This document shows, one piece after another, positions 16,152-25,269 of a stretch of DNA of 43,627 nt. The notes beneath the pieces are model-generated. The model saw only the letters and a program-made list of their open reading frames with translations, ran no database searches and was not told the origin of the DNA. The stretch's first letter is position 1. Each line of letters starts with the position of its first letter. The stretch is from assembly GCA_030432925.1 (NCBI GenBank), contig JAUILT010000014.1, forward strand, positions 1 through 43,627, written 5' to 3'. The DNA is from Bdellovibrionia bacterium. Its GTDB lineage: Bacteria; Bdellovibrionota; Bdellovibrionia; Bdellovibrionales; UBA1609. The translations under genes and the position numbers were made by a program.

Positions 16152-19100
16152 ATGGGGATCAGTGACTGGGTTTGTAAAATTGCAGTTGTTATTTTGGCAG
16201 TGACTTTGTCGGCCTGTAGCCGAGATATGGATAATAAGAAGACAACCCTTTCTTTTCAGCTGCCGAATTCGGGAAAAGCCATAGACTTTGATTCTCAAAA
16301 GTCCTCCTCTTCTCTTAGTGCCACTGATTGGGCTCAATCAGATCCAACAGCTTATGATGAAATCAATTGCTATGCTGTGTTTGTCTCTGGTCCTGGTCTT
16401 GATAAGGGACAGTGTGTGCGCTCTGACAAGTCCGTCGCTTTTTCTGTGGGGTTTTTGGCAGGGTTGTTTCCTGCTGGTTCTCAGGTGGAGCTGGATGTTC
16501 CTTCGGGACCAAACAGAACGGTAAGGCTCATAGGGTTGACATCATTTGGGGAAAAGGAATGCGTTTACTCCGCAAAGGAGGCATTGCCTTTGGCAGATAT
16601 GTCGGCCCCCTTTGAAATGGGCAAAGTCACAACGGATCTTATTCCAGATGTTGTCAACAAAGTGGCGATTCAAGCCTCGCTCAGTGCTTCAGGAAAGTTT
16701 CACTCTTGTCAAGGAGAGGGGGTTGGATTTGGTCCCCTTCCAGTAGATGTGGTGACAGGGCCCACTGTGATTTTGGGAGGGCTGCCGGGGGCCCAATCCA
16801 ATGCGATGGCTTTAAATGTGTCCATTAGTGGAGACGTGAACTTGGTCAGTTATCAGTATAAATTGGGGCTGGGAAGTCTGGATTGCTCTTCGTCTTCAGG
16901 CTATGGGGCGTGGTTGGAGGTTTCTTCTAATATCACAGACAGTCTTGCAGGTTTTGCAGATGGACCCTTAAAGTTGTGTGCTCTTGGTGGGGATAGCCAG
17001 GGTCTCCATCAGGATTTGATGTCTGCAACATCTTATAGTTGGGTTAAGGACACGGCCATTCCCAGCGTGGGGTTTGCGTCACCGGCTTATGGGTCCTTTG
17101 TCCATTCGGGAAATGTGAGCACCTTCTCTGTGACAGGAAGCTGCAGTGAAAATGGTCAAAGTGTGAACCTCTCAGGAACGTCCTCTACGACGGTGACATG
17201 TCATTCCGGGAGCTGGTCGGCCAGTCTTGACTACTCTGGGGCTGCAGATGGCTCGGTGACATTGACAGCATCCCACTCAGACCTTGCAGGAAATACTGGT
17301 TCTGTTTCAACGGGTTTTGTCAAAGATACTTCCGGACCAACAGCGGCGTCTGTGAGCATTAGCGGAGGCGCTGGTACCACCACGGAGACTTCGGTCACTG
17401 TGAACCTGGCAGCTACAGATGCGGCATTTATGTATATAACCAACACGGCTGGTTGTGCGACTGGGGGCACTTGGGAGTCTTATGCCGCAACAAAATCTTG
17501 GACTCTTTTAGGGGGAGTCGGTGGGTCTACTCAAACAGTTTATGTGCAATTTAAAGATACCAGTGGGAACCACAGTGTCTGTTTGAGTGACACGATCACC
17601 TATACACCACCGGCTTTGTTAATGATCAACGATGCTGTGACAAAACACTTTGGTAATGTGGCTGTGGGGGGATCTTCTGTAGCGACTCTGACGATTTCCA
17701 ATACTGGATATATGGGTGCAACTAGCATGTCGGACCCTTCGAGTTTGGCGTCTCCGTACCAGTTTTTGGGGGGCAGTTATCCGGGAACAGGAGGGAGTTG
17801 TGGGGCTACTTTGGCCGGGGGGTCTAATTGTACACTTGTCATTGAGTATTCTCCGGTGGGAGTGGGTGTGACATCTGATGGAGTGCAAATTGATTACAAT
17901 GACGGTGCTGCAGCCAATTCCGTAAGTTTGGCTGTTCAGGGAAATGGGTCTAGCCCGGCTATTCTCGCCGTGTCCGGGGGAGCTCCTCCCTATGACTTTG
18001 GAACCCACGCTGTGGGAAGCTCCGTGATACAGGTTTTCACCGTTAATAATACAGGAGCTGTGAGTGCGACAGGTATGAGCGGAAGCGGGTTGAGTGGAAG
18101 TTTTCAGTTTACAGGTGGAGCTTATCCTGGGGGCACTGGGACCTGTGGAGGGTCATTGGCTGCTGGTGCCAATTGCACCATTGAGGTCACCTACTCTCCA
18201 GCTTCGACGGGAGCCCACGCCGCAACTATGAGTTTGCCCTATAATGATGGTGCCGGAGCCCAATTCTTGAGCCATGATGTTGTTGGAACGGGGGCGACTC
18301 CAGCGAGCTTAGTGATCACAGAAGCAGACCCTTATGACTATGGAGTTCGGGGGGTGGGGTTTCCTTTATCACATATTTTCACTCTGACTAATGTGGGAGG
18401 CTTTCAGGCCTCCAGTTTGAATGATACGACCTTAGCAGCTCCTTTCGAGTACACTGGAGGCACCTACCCTGGAACGGCTGGTACCTGTGGACCCACTCTC
18501 AATGCCGGAGCTAATTGTGATATTGAGGTTCGTTTTGACCCGGCCGCTGCAGGGTTAGCCACTTCGACAATTCAGATAGACTACGACAACGGTGCGGGGG
18601 CTGTGAATGCAACTCGGGATGTGCAGGGCACAGGGTTTCAACCTTACAATATGATGGCTCTTGGTCACCAACACACCTGTGGGCGTCACCCTGGAGGAAC
18701 GGGTTATTGCTGGGGACTGAACTCCAGTGGGCAACTGGGGGATAATACCACTACGAGTGCCACCTCTCCCGTACAGCTGAATGGCCCAACCAACTGGGTG
18801 AATTTGAGTGCCTATGGAAATCACATGTGTGCCGTGGCTTCAGGAGGCAATGGTTACTGTTGGGGGTCTAACGGTAATGGTCAAGTGGGTGACAATACAA
18901 CAACCGATCGGAGCGTGCCCACGTCACTTCCCGGAGGAGCTGTATGGCAGAAGGTTGCCACGGGTTCAGCTCACTCTTGTGGTTTGAAAACCAATGGCAA
19001 CATAGAGTGTTGGGGGAACAACCTTTATGGAAAAGTGGGTGATGGCACCACCACTCACCGGATGATTCCGACGGCGATCAGTTCTGGAAGTAGCTTTATT

Positions 19101-19688
19101 GATGTGGCTTTGGGGGATAATACTTCTTGTGCCGTAGATAGCACCAATGCTGTTCAGTGTTGGGGGCGTGGGGACTCTGGGCAATTGGGTAATGACAGTA
19201 CAACTGACAGTTCTACTCCTGTGGGGGCATCTATTTTGGCAAACAGTTACAGTCGGGTCGTTGTAGGAATGAACTTTGCCTGCGCCCTTCGTACAACAGG
19301 GGGTTTTGTTGAGTGTTGGGGCGGAGGAACCGCGGGTCAGCTGGGAGATGGAAACTCCACTGATGCTATCTCTGCAGCTGTCACAGTGACAGTTTCTGGG
19401 TTCACAAAAATTGTGGCCGGTGACTTAAGTGTGTGTGGATTTAAATCCTCCACCAATGAGATTTACTGTTGGGGGCAAAATACTTATGGGCAGATAGGGA
19501 ATGGCACGACCACAGCGCAAGGGACTCCAGTGATGGTTGGTAATGATTATATGGATGTCTGGTCGGGAAAGTATCATGTGTGTGGCATGACTATAAATGG
19601 TCAGACACGCTGTTGGGGGAGCAATGCTCAGGGGCAGCTCGGAGACGGTACGACAGTCGATAAGTTGTCTCCAGTGACAATCAATTAA
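16152..19688 (+). CDS. Large surface lipoprotein with Ig-like, choice-of-anchor and RCC1 repeats
   Basis: 1178 residues. The lipoprotein signal ends in LSAC, with lipidated Cys22 followed by Ser, so outer-membrane placement is expected. Then: a Cys-poor N-terminal region (to about 200), Ig-like modules (about 200-480), three choice-of-anchor (Hydin-like) repeats of about 110 residues (roughly 489-600, 603-713, 717-827), each with a GGxYPGTxGxC and ANC motif, and seven RCC1-type blades (about 840-1178), each with a CWG...GQLGD core. Such blades make a beta-propeller, likely exposed for binding. The start has GAGGGA just upstream. The final eight bases overlap the convergent colD-like gene. The binding partner is unknown. 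Confidence 0.85.
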   Translation: MGISDWVCKIAVVILAVTLSACSRDMDNKKTTLSFQLPNSGKAIDFDSQKSSSSLSATDWAQSDPTAYDEINCYAVFVSGPGLDKGQCVRSDKSVAFSVGFLAGLFPAGSQVELDVPSGPNRTVRLIGLTSFGEKECVYSAKEALPLADMSAPFEMGKVTTDLIPDVVNKVAIQASLSASGKFHSCQGEGVGFGPLPVDVVTGPTVILGGLPGAQSNAMALNVSISGDVNLVSYQYKLGLGSLDCSSSSGYGAWLEVSSNITDSLAGFADGPLKLCALGGDSQGLHQDLMSATSYSWVKDTAIPSVGFASPAYGSFVHSGNVSTFSVTGSCSENGQSVNLSGTSSTTVTCHSGSWSASLDYSGAADGSVTLTASHSDLAGNTGSVSTGFVKDTSGPTAASVSISGGAGTTTETSVTVNLAATDAAFMYITNTAGCATGGTWESYAATKSWTLLGGVGGSTQTVYVQFKDTSGNHSVCLSDTITYTPPALLMINDAVTKHFGNVAVGGSSVATLTISNTGYMGATSMSDPSSLASPYQFLGGSYPGTGGSCGATLAGGSNCTLVIEYSPVGVGVTSDGVQIDYNDGAAANSVSLAVQGNGSSPAILAVSGGAPPYDFGTHAVGSSVIQVFTVNNTGAVSATGMSGSGLSGSFQFTGGAYPGGTGTCGGSLAAGANCTIEVTYSPASTGAHAATMSLPYNDGAGAQFLSHDVVGTGATPASLVITEADPYDYGVRGVGFPLSHIFTLTNVGGFQASSLNDTTLAAPFEYTGGTYPGTAGTCGPTLNAGANCDIEVRFDPAAAGLATSTIQIDYDNGAGAVNATRDVQGTGFQPYNMMALGHQHTCGRHPGGTGYCWGLNSSGQLGDNTTTSATSPVQLNGPTNWVNLSAYGNHMCAVASGGNGYCWGSNGNGQVGDNTTTDRSVPTSLPGGAVWQKVATGSAHSCGLKTNGNIECWGNNLYGKVGDGTTTHRMIPTAISSGSSFIDVALGDNTSCAVDSTNAVQCWGRGDSGQLGNDSTTDSSTPVGASILANSYSRVVVGMNFACALRTTGGFVECWGGGTAGQLGDGNSTDAISAAVTVTVSGFTKIVAGDLSVCGFKSSTNEIYCWGQNTYGQIGNGTTTAQGTPVMVGNDYMDVWSGKYHVCGMTINGQTRCWGSNAQGQLGDGTTVDKLSPVTIN
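18645..19685 (+). repeat. Seven RCC1-type repeats inside the lipoprotein gene
   Basis: Each unit is about 48-52 codons with a hydrophobic strand, a Cys, then CWGxNxxGQLGDxTTxxxxxP. Seven CWG cores are visible, at roughly 18709, 18859, 19009, 19159, 19315, 19468 and 19612. This is the number needed to close a seven-bladed propeller. Confidence 0.85.
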
Positions 19689-20874
19689 AAAAATCTTTTA
19701 CGGTTTTTGTGACATAGTTGACTTGCTCATCCGATAGGCCGGGGTTGGCCCCCCAATAAATACCTCGGTCCATAATGGTGTCAGCGCCGTCGAGATCTCC
19801 GGCCACCCTGTGTTCAAAGTGTTTAAACGCCGGTTGGCGGGCCATGTTGCCGCAGATAATGTGTCGGGTTTCAATGCCAGCCTTGTCGAGAGTGTCTTTA
19901 AACTTGTTGCGCGTTTCTGTATTTTTACAAATGGCCGAGTAGCCAAAAAACACCGGACTGGCCTTGGTGGTGGGCGTATTTGGAATGATCTCTCCGGCTT
20001 CGATGAGTTCAGAGAATTCGTTGTTCCAGGTGTTGGCAATTTGCACCCGACGTTCGTTAAAACGACCCAACTTTTCAATTTGAATCAGGCCAATGGCGGC
20101 ATTGATCTCTGTGGGGCGCACGTTGAAGCCGGTGTTGATGAACAAAAAGCGGGGATCGATGTCAGAGTGTTGTTTTTCTACTTTGTCTTTGTTTTTTAGG
20201 TGCCTTGTCCAGCCGTGGGCACGCAGGGTGCGAAGGAGTTCAGCAAATTCATCGTTGTTGGTGGTGATCATGCCTCCTTCAATGGTGGTGATGTGGTGGG
20301 AGAAAAAGAACGAATACGTTCCCGCCACACCAAAGGTGCCAAGGAACTGGCTCTCCCATTTGCCGCCAAGAGACTCGCAGGTGTCCTCCATGAGCCAGAG
20401 ACTGTTTTTGGAAGCAAAGTCTTGAAGAAAATCTAGGTCGCAGGAGTTGCCTAAAACATGTACCGGGCAAATCCCGACGGTTTTGTCAGAGATTGCTGCC
20501 TCTACGGATTCCGACTTCATTTGAAGAGTTCGAGGGTCAGAGTCCACAAGGACTGGAGTGGCTCCGGCTTGAATGATGGGCCAAATAGTTGTGGACCAAG
20601 TGACAGCAGGGACAATCACCTCAGAGCCAGGAGTGATGCGTCGTTGTCCATCTGGAAGCTTTACCAGGGGATTCGCCAATGCAAAGAAAGCGAGTAAGTT
20701 CGCTGAAGAGCCTGAGTTGACGAACACGGCATTTTTGGCACCCAGATGAGTGGCAAACCTATCCTCAAAGGCCAGGCACTTGGAACCAAAACTCATCTGA
20801 CCGGATTCGACCACATCGTAAATAGCCTGTTTTTCTTCAGCAAGAATGGTGTTTTCATAGAGTGGTATTTGCAT
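19681..20874 (-). CDS. colD: ColD-like PLP-dependent GDP-4-keto-6-deoxymannose 3-dehydratase
   Basis: 397-residue DegT/DnrJ/EryC1-fold protein from ATG 20874 (AAGGA nine bases upstream; the frame is open to 20955). In aminotransferases of this fold a Lys forms the PLP aldimine. Here the segment reads SFFFSHHITTIEGG, so His (about residue 193) replaces that Lys. This is the hallmark of ColD and RfbH, which remove the C3 hydroxyl instead of transaminating a sugar. The PLP contact EDTCESLGGKW is kept. With gmd and a fucose-synthase-like gene near, the expected reaction is GDP-4-keto-6-deoxymannose to GDP-4-keto-3,6-dideoxymannose, using glutamate. RfbH of the CDP route is the alternative but lacks its ferredoxin partner here. 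Confidence 0.85.
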   Translation of the reverse strand: MQIPLYENTILAEEKQAIYDVVESGQMSFGSKCLAFEDRFATHLGAKNAVFVNSGSSANLLAFFALANPLVKLPDGQRRITPGSEVIVPAVTWSTTIWPIIQAGATPVLVDSDPRTLQMKSESVEAAISDKTVGICPVHVLGNSCDLDFLQDFASKNSLWLMEDTCESLGGKWESQFLGTFGVAGTYSFFFSHHITTIEGGMITTNNDEFAELLRTLRAHGWTRHLKNKDKVEKQHSDIDPRFLFINTGFNVRPTEINAAIGLIQIEKLGRFNERRVQIANTWNNEFSELIEAGEIIPNTPTTKASPVFFGYSAICKNTETRNKFKDTLDKAGIETRHIICGNMARQPAFKHFEHRVAGDLDGADTIMDRGIYWGANPGLSDEQVNYVTKTVKDFFN

Positions 20875-21018
20875 AGGGAAATATCCTTGAATAAAAGGCC
20901 AATATAGGTGAGTCTTGGGTACAAAGGCAACGAGAGCGGAAGTCATTTGACGCAACGGGGCTTTTGGTCGAGGGGGCAGAAAGTTCAGCCAGTAAGCGTG
21001 TTGGTTTTTTAGGGATAT

Positions 21019-22476
21019 TTGGGTTTGAAGAGCTTTTCATTTCTCACCGTCATTTTATTTTTTGAGCATTTTGCTTTGGGATGTTTGCTCAGCCTGGATG
21101 GGCACATTTTACATCAGGTGATTGCGGGTCTTCACTCGGTATTTGTGGCGGGAATTTTTTATTATGTCTACTGTCATCAGGATCTCATTTTCAAAAATGT
21201 ATCGGGTGTCCGGCCTGTCATTTACATGACTTTGGCGGTTCACCTGGGGATCTTGCTGGGCGTGGCTTTACTGGATTCCACAGGTGCCATGTTATGGGTG
21301 GTGGACAGCAAGTCCACCCATGTGCCTATGGCTGAAAATGTGGTCGGCTTTCTTGTGGGCAACGGCTTTGGAAGTGTTCCCAGCGGCAACAGTCAGCTTT
21401 ATCTGGCTCATGTCCTTTCCGGTGTATTTTTTCTGGTTTTTGGAGTGAACCAATTGGCTAGTGGGTTAGCCTTGATGCTGGGGAAATTGGGAGCCGTGTT
21501 TTACCTGTTTCAGTTCTCCAGAGAGTTGGTGGATGACAGAGCCGCAAGACTGGCCACCCTCATCTATATTCTGCTGCCCACGGCATTATTTTACACGGTC
21601 ACTTTTTACAAGGAGGCCACGGTTCAGTTTCTTGTGGCCATGGCTTGTTATTATATGTTCAGAATTCACAGGCACGGGCGGTGGCAGGAGTTTTTGTTGC
21701 TGTGTCTGGCGCTGCTGTTGCTGGGGAATGAGAGGCATTATCTGGCTCCCTGTTTTGGGGTGGCTATGGGTCTGTTAATTATCTTCAGCCGACGAATTCC
21801 TGTATGGTTGAAGGCGGGAATGCTGATCAGTGGGGCTGTGGGCTATGATTTGTTCTGTCGATTTTACTGGGCTTTCAGTGTCGATAATGTTTTGGCCACC
21901 ATTCAAAACTACAGAACACAATATTTGAGCTTTCCGGATGTGAGTGAGATCAATAAAACACTTCCGTATCCGATTGCCGTCGTGAAACTCTATCTTTCTC
22001 CATATTTTACCATGGTGAAAATCAGCTCCTATTTTGGACCGGCCAGCCTGATAGCCTGGGGTAGTTTTTTGTATCAGATCACTGCTGTGTTGGCTCCCTT
22101 TGGGTTTTTGAAGTTGGTCAAAGAGGAAACCTCTGATGCACGAATTGTCACAATTGTCACAATTCCATTTTTTATTCTGGTGGCTGTGTTTGGCTATGTG
22201 GCTCCCTACAACGGTCGTTTGAGAGACAGTTTTCTGCCATTACTTTGCCTATTTGCAGTTGTGGGTGCCAGGTTCCTTAAAGCAGGATTCACTTTCCAAG
22301 CTGGGACAACCATTCGAAAAATAGCTGGAGTTGCTATTTCAGCCGCTGGAATGTGGAGCCGTAGCCGGAGACAGGCGGGGCGGACACAAGTTTACGCATT
22401 GCAAAATCCGGTTGCTAATTGCAACCTCCGGGTCCTCTGGATATATTGCCTGTTCTACATTCGGAGAACTCTATGA
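21019..22476 (+). CDS. Polytopic membrane protein, possible GT-C-type glycosyltransferase or polymerase
   Basis: 485 residues with about ten membrane helices. [17 protein letters not shown] and [12 protein letters not shown] are conserved-looking motifs at loop-helix junctions, seen in RgtA-like or polymerase-like proteins of glycan loci, but I cannot assign a family firmly. Start is TTG at 21019 with AGGG four bases before; TTG 21025 gives better spacing and is equally possible. The last 40 residues are polar and odd for this fold. Its stop overlaps the wbpA start by four bases (ATGA), which supports a single operon with wbpA, wbpB and wbpD. Confidence 0.7.
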   Translation: MGLKSFSFLTVILFFEHFALGCLLSLDGHILHQVIAGLHSVFVAGIFYYVYCHQDLIFKNVSGVRPVIYMTLAVHLGILLGVALLDSTGAMLWVVDSKSTHVPMAENVVGFLVGNGFGSVPSGNSQLYLAHVLSGVFFLVFGVNQLASGLALMLGKLGAVFYLFQFSRELVDDRAARLATLIYILLPTALFYTVTFYKEATVQFLVAMACYYMFRIHRHGRWQEFLLLCLALLLLGNERHYLAPCFGVAMGLLIIFSRRIPVWLKAGMLISGAVGYDLFCRFYWAFSVDNVLATIQNYRTQYLSFPDVSEINKTLPYPIAVVKLYLSPYFTMVKISSYFGPASLIAWGSFLYQITAVLAPFGFLKLVKEETSDARIVTIVTIPFFILVAVFGYVAPYNGRLRDSFLPLLCLFAVVGARFLKAGFTFQAGTTIRKIAGVAISAAGMWSRSRRQAGRTQVYALQNPVANCNLRVLWIYCLFYIRRTL

Positions 22477-23783
22477 TGGAAAATTTGATCGGAAGCCTAA
22501 ACGGCAAGACAGCGACTATCGGAATTGTGGGTCTGGGCTACGTGGGATTGCCCTTGGCTATTCGCTATGCAGAAGAAAATTTCAAAGTGGTTGGATTTGA
22601 TATCGACCAATCGAAAATTGACAAGCTGGAAGCCAAAAAAAGTTATATCGAGCATATTCCATCTGACGCCATTGAGGAGCTGGTAGATAAAGGCTTCAGT
22701 GCTACAACGGATTTTACAAGAATTACTGATGTTGATGCCATCATTTTGTGTGTACCTACACCATTGAACAAATACAGAGAGCCTGATCTGGGATATGTCC
22801 TGACCACTGTGGAGACCATCACGCCTTATCTTAAAAAAGGCCATGTGGTTTCACTGGAAAGCACCACCTATCCGGGCACCACTGAAGAAGAGTTGATGCC
22901 ACGTCTTGAAAAATCCGGTTTGACAGTGGGAGAGGATATCTCACTGGTGTTTTCCCCTGAACGGGAAGATCCAGGCCGAAAGAGTCACTCCACGCGGACC
23001 ATCCCCAAGGTGGTGGGAGGCCAGACTCCCAAGTGTCTGGAAGTGGGCATGGCCCTTTATAAGGGTGTGATTGACGAGGTGGTTCCTGTTTCCAGTACCA
23101 AGGCTGCCGAGATGACCAAGCTTCTGGAAAACATTCACCGGGCGGTAAATATTGGCCTTGTGAATGAAATCAAAATTGTCTGTGACAAAATGGGCATTGA
23201 TGTCTTTGAAGTGATTGATGCCGCCGCCACCAAGCCATTTGGTTTTGTGCCCTACTATCCGGGGCCCGGAATTGGCGGTCACTGTATTCCCATTGATCCA
23301 TTCTACCTGACATGGAAAGCCCGGGAGTACGGCGTACACACCCGCTTTATTGAACTGGCTGGTGAGATCAACGGCAATATGCCTGCCTATGTGGTGAAGA
23401 AAATCGCCAAGGCCCTGAACCAGGATCAAAAATCCATCAACGGTTCAAAGATTCTGGTTCTTGGGATCTCTTATAAGAAAAATATCGATGATATGAGAGA
23501 GTCTCCATCTGTATTTTTGATGGAGCGTTTGAGAGACGAAGGGGCTGAGGTCAGTTATTCAGACCCTCATGTTCCTGTTTTTCCAAAAATGAGAGAGCAC
23601 AGTTTTGAGTTGTCCAGTGTTGAGCTAACTCCGGACAAATTAAATTCTTTTGATTGTATTGTTCTCGCAACAGATCACGAGAAATTTGATTACGATCTGA
23701 TTCAAAAAAATGCCAAGCGACTTGTGGATACTCGTGGGAAATATCGAAACCATAAAGACGCTCCCAACCTTTCAAGGGCTTAA
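22473..23783 (+). CDS. wbpA: UDP-N-acetyl-D-glucosamine 6-dehydrogenase
   Basis: 436 residues from ATG 22473 with GGAG seven bases upstream, the same length as Pseudomonas WbpA. It oxidises UDP-GlcNAc to UDP-GlcNAcA with two NAD. Seen: the Rossmann motif [19 protein letters not shown], the [17 protein letters not shown] loop, [25 protein letters not shown], the catalytic Cys271 in [16 protein letters not shown], and [16 protein letters not shown] in the C-terminal domain. The SPEREDPG and NIDD features favour the WbpA group over UDP-glucose dehydrogenases. It is followed after three bases by wbpB, which uses its product. Confidence 0.93.
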   Translation: MMENLIGSLNGKTATIGIVGLGYVGLPLAIRYAEENFKVVGFDIDQSKIDKLEAKKSYIEHIPSDAIEELVDKGFSATTDFTRITDVDAIILCVPTPLNKYREPDLGYVLTTVETITPYLKKGHVVSLESTTYPGTTEEELMPRLEKSGLTVGEDISLVFSPEREDPGRKSHSTRTIPKVVGGQTPKCLEVGMALYKGVIDEVVPVSSTKAAEMTKLLENIHRAVNIGLVNEIKIVCDKMGIDVFEVIDAAATKPFGFVPYYPGPGIGGHCIPIDPFYLTWKAREYGVHTRFIELAGEINGNMPAYVVKKIAKALNQDQKSINGSKILVLGISYKKNIDDMRESPSVFLMERLRDEGAEVSYSDPHVPVFPKMREHSFELSSVELTPDKLNSFDCIVLATDHEKFDYDLIQKNAKRLVDTRGKYRNHKDAPNLSRA

Positions 23784-23786
23784 ATC

Positions 23787-24686
23787 ATGGCAAATTTCGC
23801 AATAATTGGAGTGGGGGGATACATTGCCCCCAGACATCTTGAAGCTATCCAGGAAGGTGGCCATAATCTGGTTTTGGCTTATGATAAAAATGACTCTGTG
23901 GGGATCATGGATCGTTTTTTTCCTGACTGCCTGTTTAAAACTGAGTTTGAAGTGTTTCAAAGTGAGGTGGATAAAAGAAGGGGAACTCCTGAGGAGATCG
24001 AATGGGTATCCATTTGTTCTCCCAACTACCTTCATGCCCACCATGCACGATTCACACTGAGAAACGGTATGAATGTGATCTGTGAAAAGCCACTGGTCCT
24101 GACAAGCGCCGAAGCTGAAGAGCTGATGCAGATCGAAAAAGAAACGGGCAAAAATGTTTACACAGTTCTGCAGTTGAGAGTGCATGAATCCATTCTGGCA
24201 TTGAGGCAGAAAGTGGCTGAGGCCAACAGAAATGATCATCAGGTCAGCCTGACCTATATGACGAGCCGGGGTAATTGGTATTTGGAGTCCTGGAAGGGTG
24301 ATGAAAGAAAGTCCGGCGGACTTTCAACAAATATTGGAATTCACTTTTTTGATATGCTGACCTGGATTTTTGGTTCTGCAACAGATGTAAAGGTTCAGGA
24401 AAAGTCTGAGCTTTTGGAAAAGGGCACACTTCAGTTGGAAAAAGCCAAAGTGAATTGGCTATTGACCCTGGATCGCTCTCAATTGCCAAAAGAGGCCGTG
24501 GAATCCGGGAAAACGACCTTCCGCTCCATTAACATTGATGGCGAAGAGTTTGAGTTCAGTTCAGGATTTACGGAACTTCATAAAACGGTGTATCAGGATG
24601 TACTATCTGGCAAAGGTTATGAAATTTCCGATGCTCTGCCGGCCATTAAAATCGCTGAACAGATCAGGAAGGTGTCCCTTGGCTGA
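23787..24686 (+). CDS. wbpB: UDP-GlcNAcA 3-dehydrogenase (Gfo/Idh/MocA family)
   Basis: 299-residue NAD enzyme that oxidises C3 of UDP-GlcNAcA; its 3-keto product is normally aminated by WbpE. The Rossmann start is [21 protein letters not shown] lies at residues 100-102, and the WbpB/WlbA signature [20 protein letters not shown] continues into a [15 protein letters not shown] segment. It is slightly shorter than the usual 315. It overlaps the wbpD gene by eight bases. Known relatives recycle NADH by reducing 2-oxoglutarate to 2-hydroxyglutarate; an lhgO gene for that type of product occurs at 6374, although the stereoisomer made in the cycle may differ. Confidence 0.93.
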   Translation: MANFAIIGVGGYIAPRHLEAIQEGGHNLVLAYDKNDSVGIMDRFFPDCLFKTEFEVFQSEVDKRRGTPEEIEWVSICSPNYLHAHHARFTLRNGMNVICEKPLVLTSAEAEELMQIEKETGKNVYTVLQLRVHESILALRQKVAEANRNDHQVSLTYMTSRGNWYLESWKGDERKSGGLSTNIGIHFFDMLTWIFGSATDVKVQEKSELLEKGTLQLEKAKVNWLLTLDRSQLPKEAVESGKTTFRSINIDGEEFEFSSGFTELHKTVYQDVLSGKGYEISDALPAIKIAEQIRKVSLG

Positions 24687-25269
24687 CTTTTTCAAACATG
24701 AAACTGCAATCATTGATGAAGGTGCTGAGATTGGCAATGGCTCCAGGGTGTGGCATTGGGCTCATGTTTGCGGTGGTGCCAAAATTGGCAGTGGTTGTTC
24801 TCTGGGGCAAAATGTTTTTGTCGGTAACAGAGTGACTATTGGTAATAACGTCAAAATTCAAAACAATGTCTCTGTATATGACAACGTCCACTTGGAAGAC
24901 GATGTTTTTTGTGGTCCCAGTATGGTGTTTACCAATGTGATCAATCCGAGGTCTGCGGTGGAGAGAAAAGACGAGTACCTGGACACTGTGGTCAAAAAAG
25001 GCGCTACTATTGGTGCCAATGCCACCATTATTTGTGGAGCCACGCTGGGTGAAAACTGCTTTATCGCAGCTGGCGCTGTAGTCCGTGGAGACGTCAAACC
25101 CTTTGCCCTGATGGCAGGCGTACCGGCCCGACAGATTGGCTGGATGTCTCGTTTTGGAGAACGTATCGACCTGCCTGTTGAGGGTTCGGGAGAGTGGGTG
25201 TGTCCCAATACCAAGGATACTTATGTGCTCAATGGTAATGGTCTTGAAGTCAGGGAGACGATGGTTTAG
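24679..25269 (+). CDS. wbpD: UDP-2-acetamido-3-amino-glucuronate N-acetyltransferase
   Basis: 196-residue left-handed beta-helix acetyltransferase that adds an acetyl group to the 3-amino sugar made by WbpE. Hexapeptide repeats are obvious ([34 protein letters not shown]). [17 protein letters not shown] and the [15 protein letters not shown] end are typical of WbpD/WlbB. I chose TTG at 24679 because [13 protein letters not shown] begins there, with AAGG seven bases upstream; an in-frame ATG at 24535 would lie deep inside wbpB. The stop is followed directly by the GTG of the next membrane gene, sharing one base. Confidence 0.92.
   Translation: MADFFKHETAIIDEGAEIGNGSRVWHWAHVCGGAKIGSGCSLGQNVFVGNRVTIGNNVKIQNNVSVYDNVHLEDDVFCGPSMVFTNVINPRSAVERKDEYLDTVVKKGATIGANATIICGATLGENCFIAAGAVVRGDVKPFALMAGVPARQIGWMSRFGERIDLPVEGSGEWVCPNTKDTYVLNGNGLEVRETMV

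Noticed and set aside
17619-18008. Long minus-strand open frame inside the lipoprotein gene
   Set aside because: It mirrors the repeat-rich plus-strand gene, lacks a ribosome site and has an implausible composition.
16152-19688. Repetitive DNA in the lipoprotein gene as a possible CRISPR or tandem DNA repeat
   Set aside because: Units are degenerate at DNA level and follow protein repeats of about 50 and 110 codons in frame.
22345-22470. Polar, unusual C-terminal tail of the membrane protein before wbpA, with a small dyad (CCGGTTGC/GCAACCTCCGG), suggesting a frameshift
   Set aside because: The stop overlaps the wbpA start by four bases in the usual coupled manner, and no alternative frame gives a better end.
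22941-23429. 162-codon minus-strand frame inside wbpA
   Set aside because: wbpA is certain on the plus strand with all motifs. The antisense frame has no recognisable family features.
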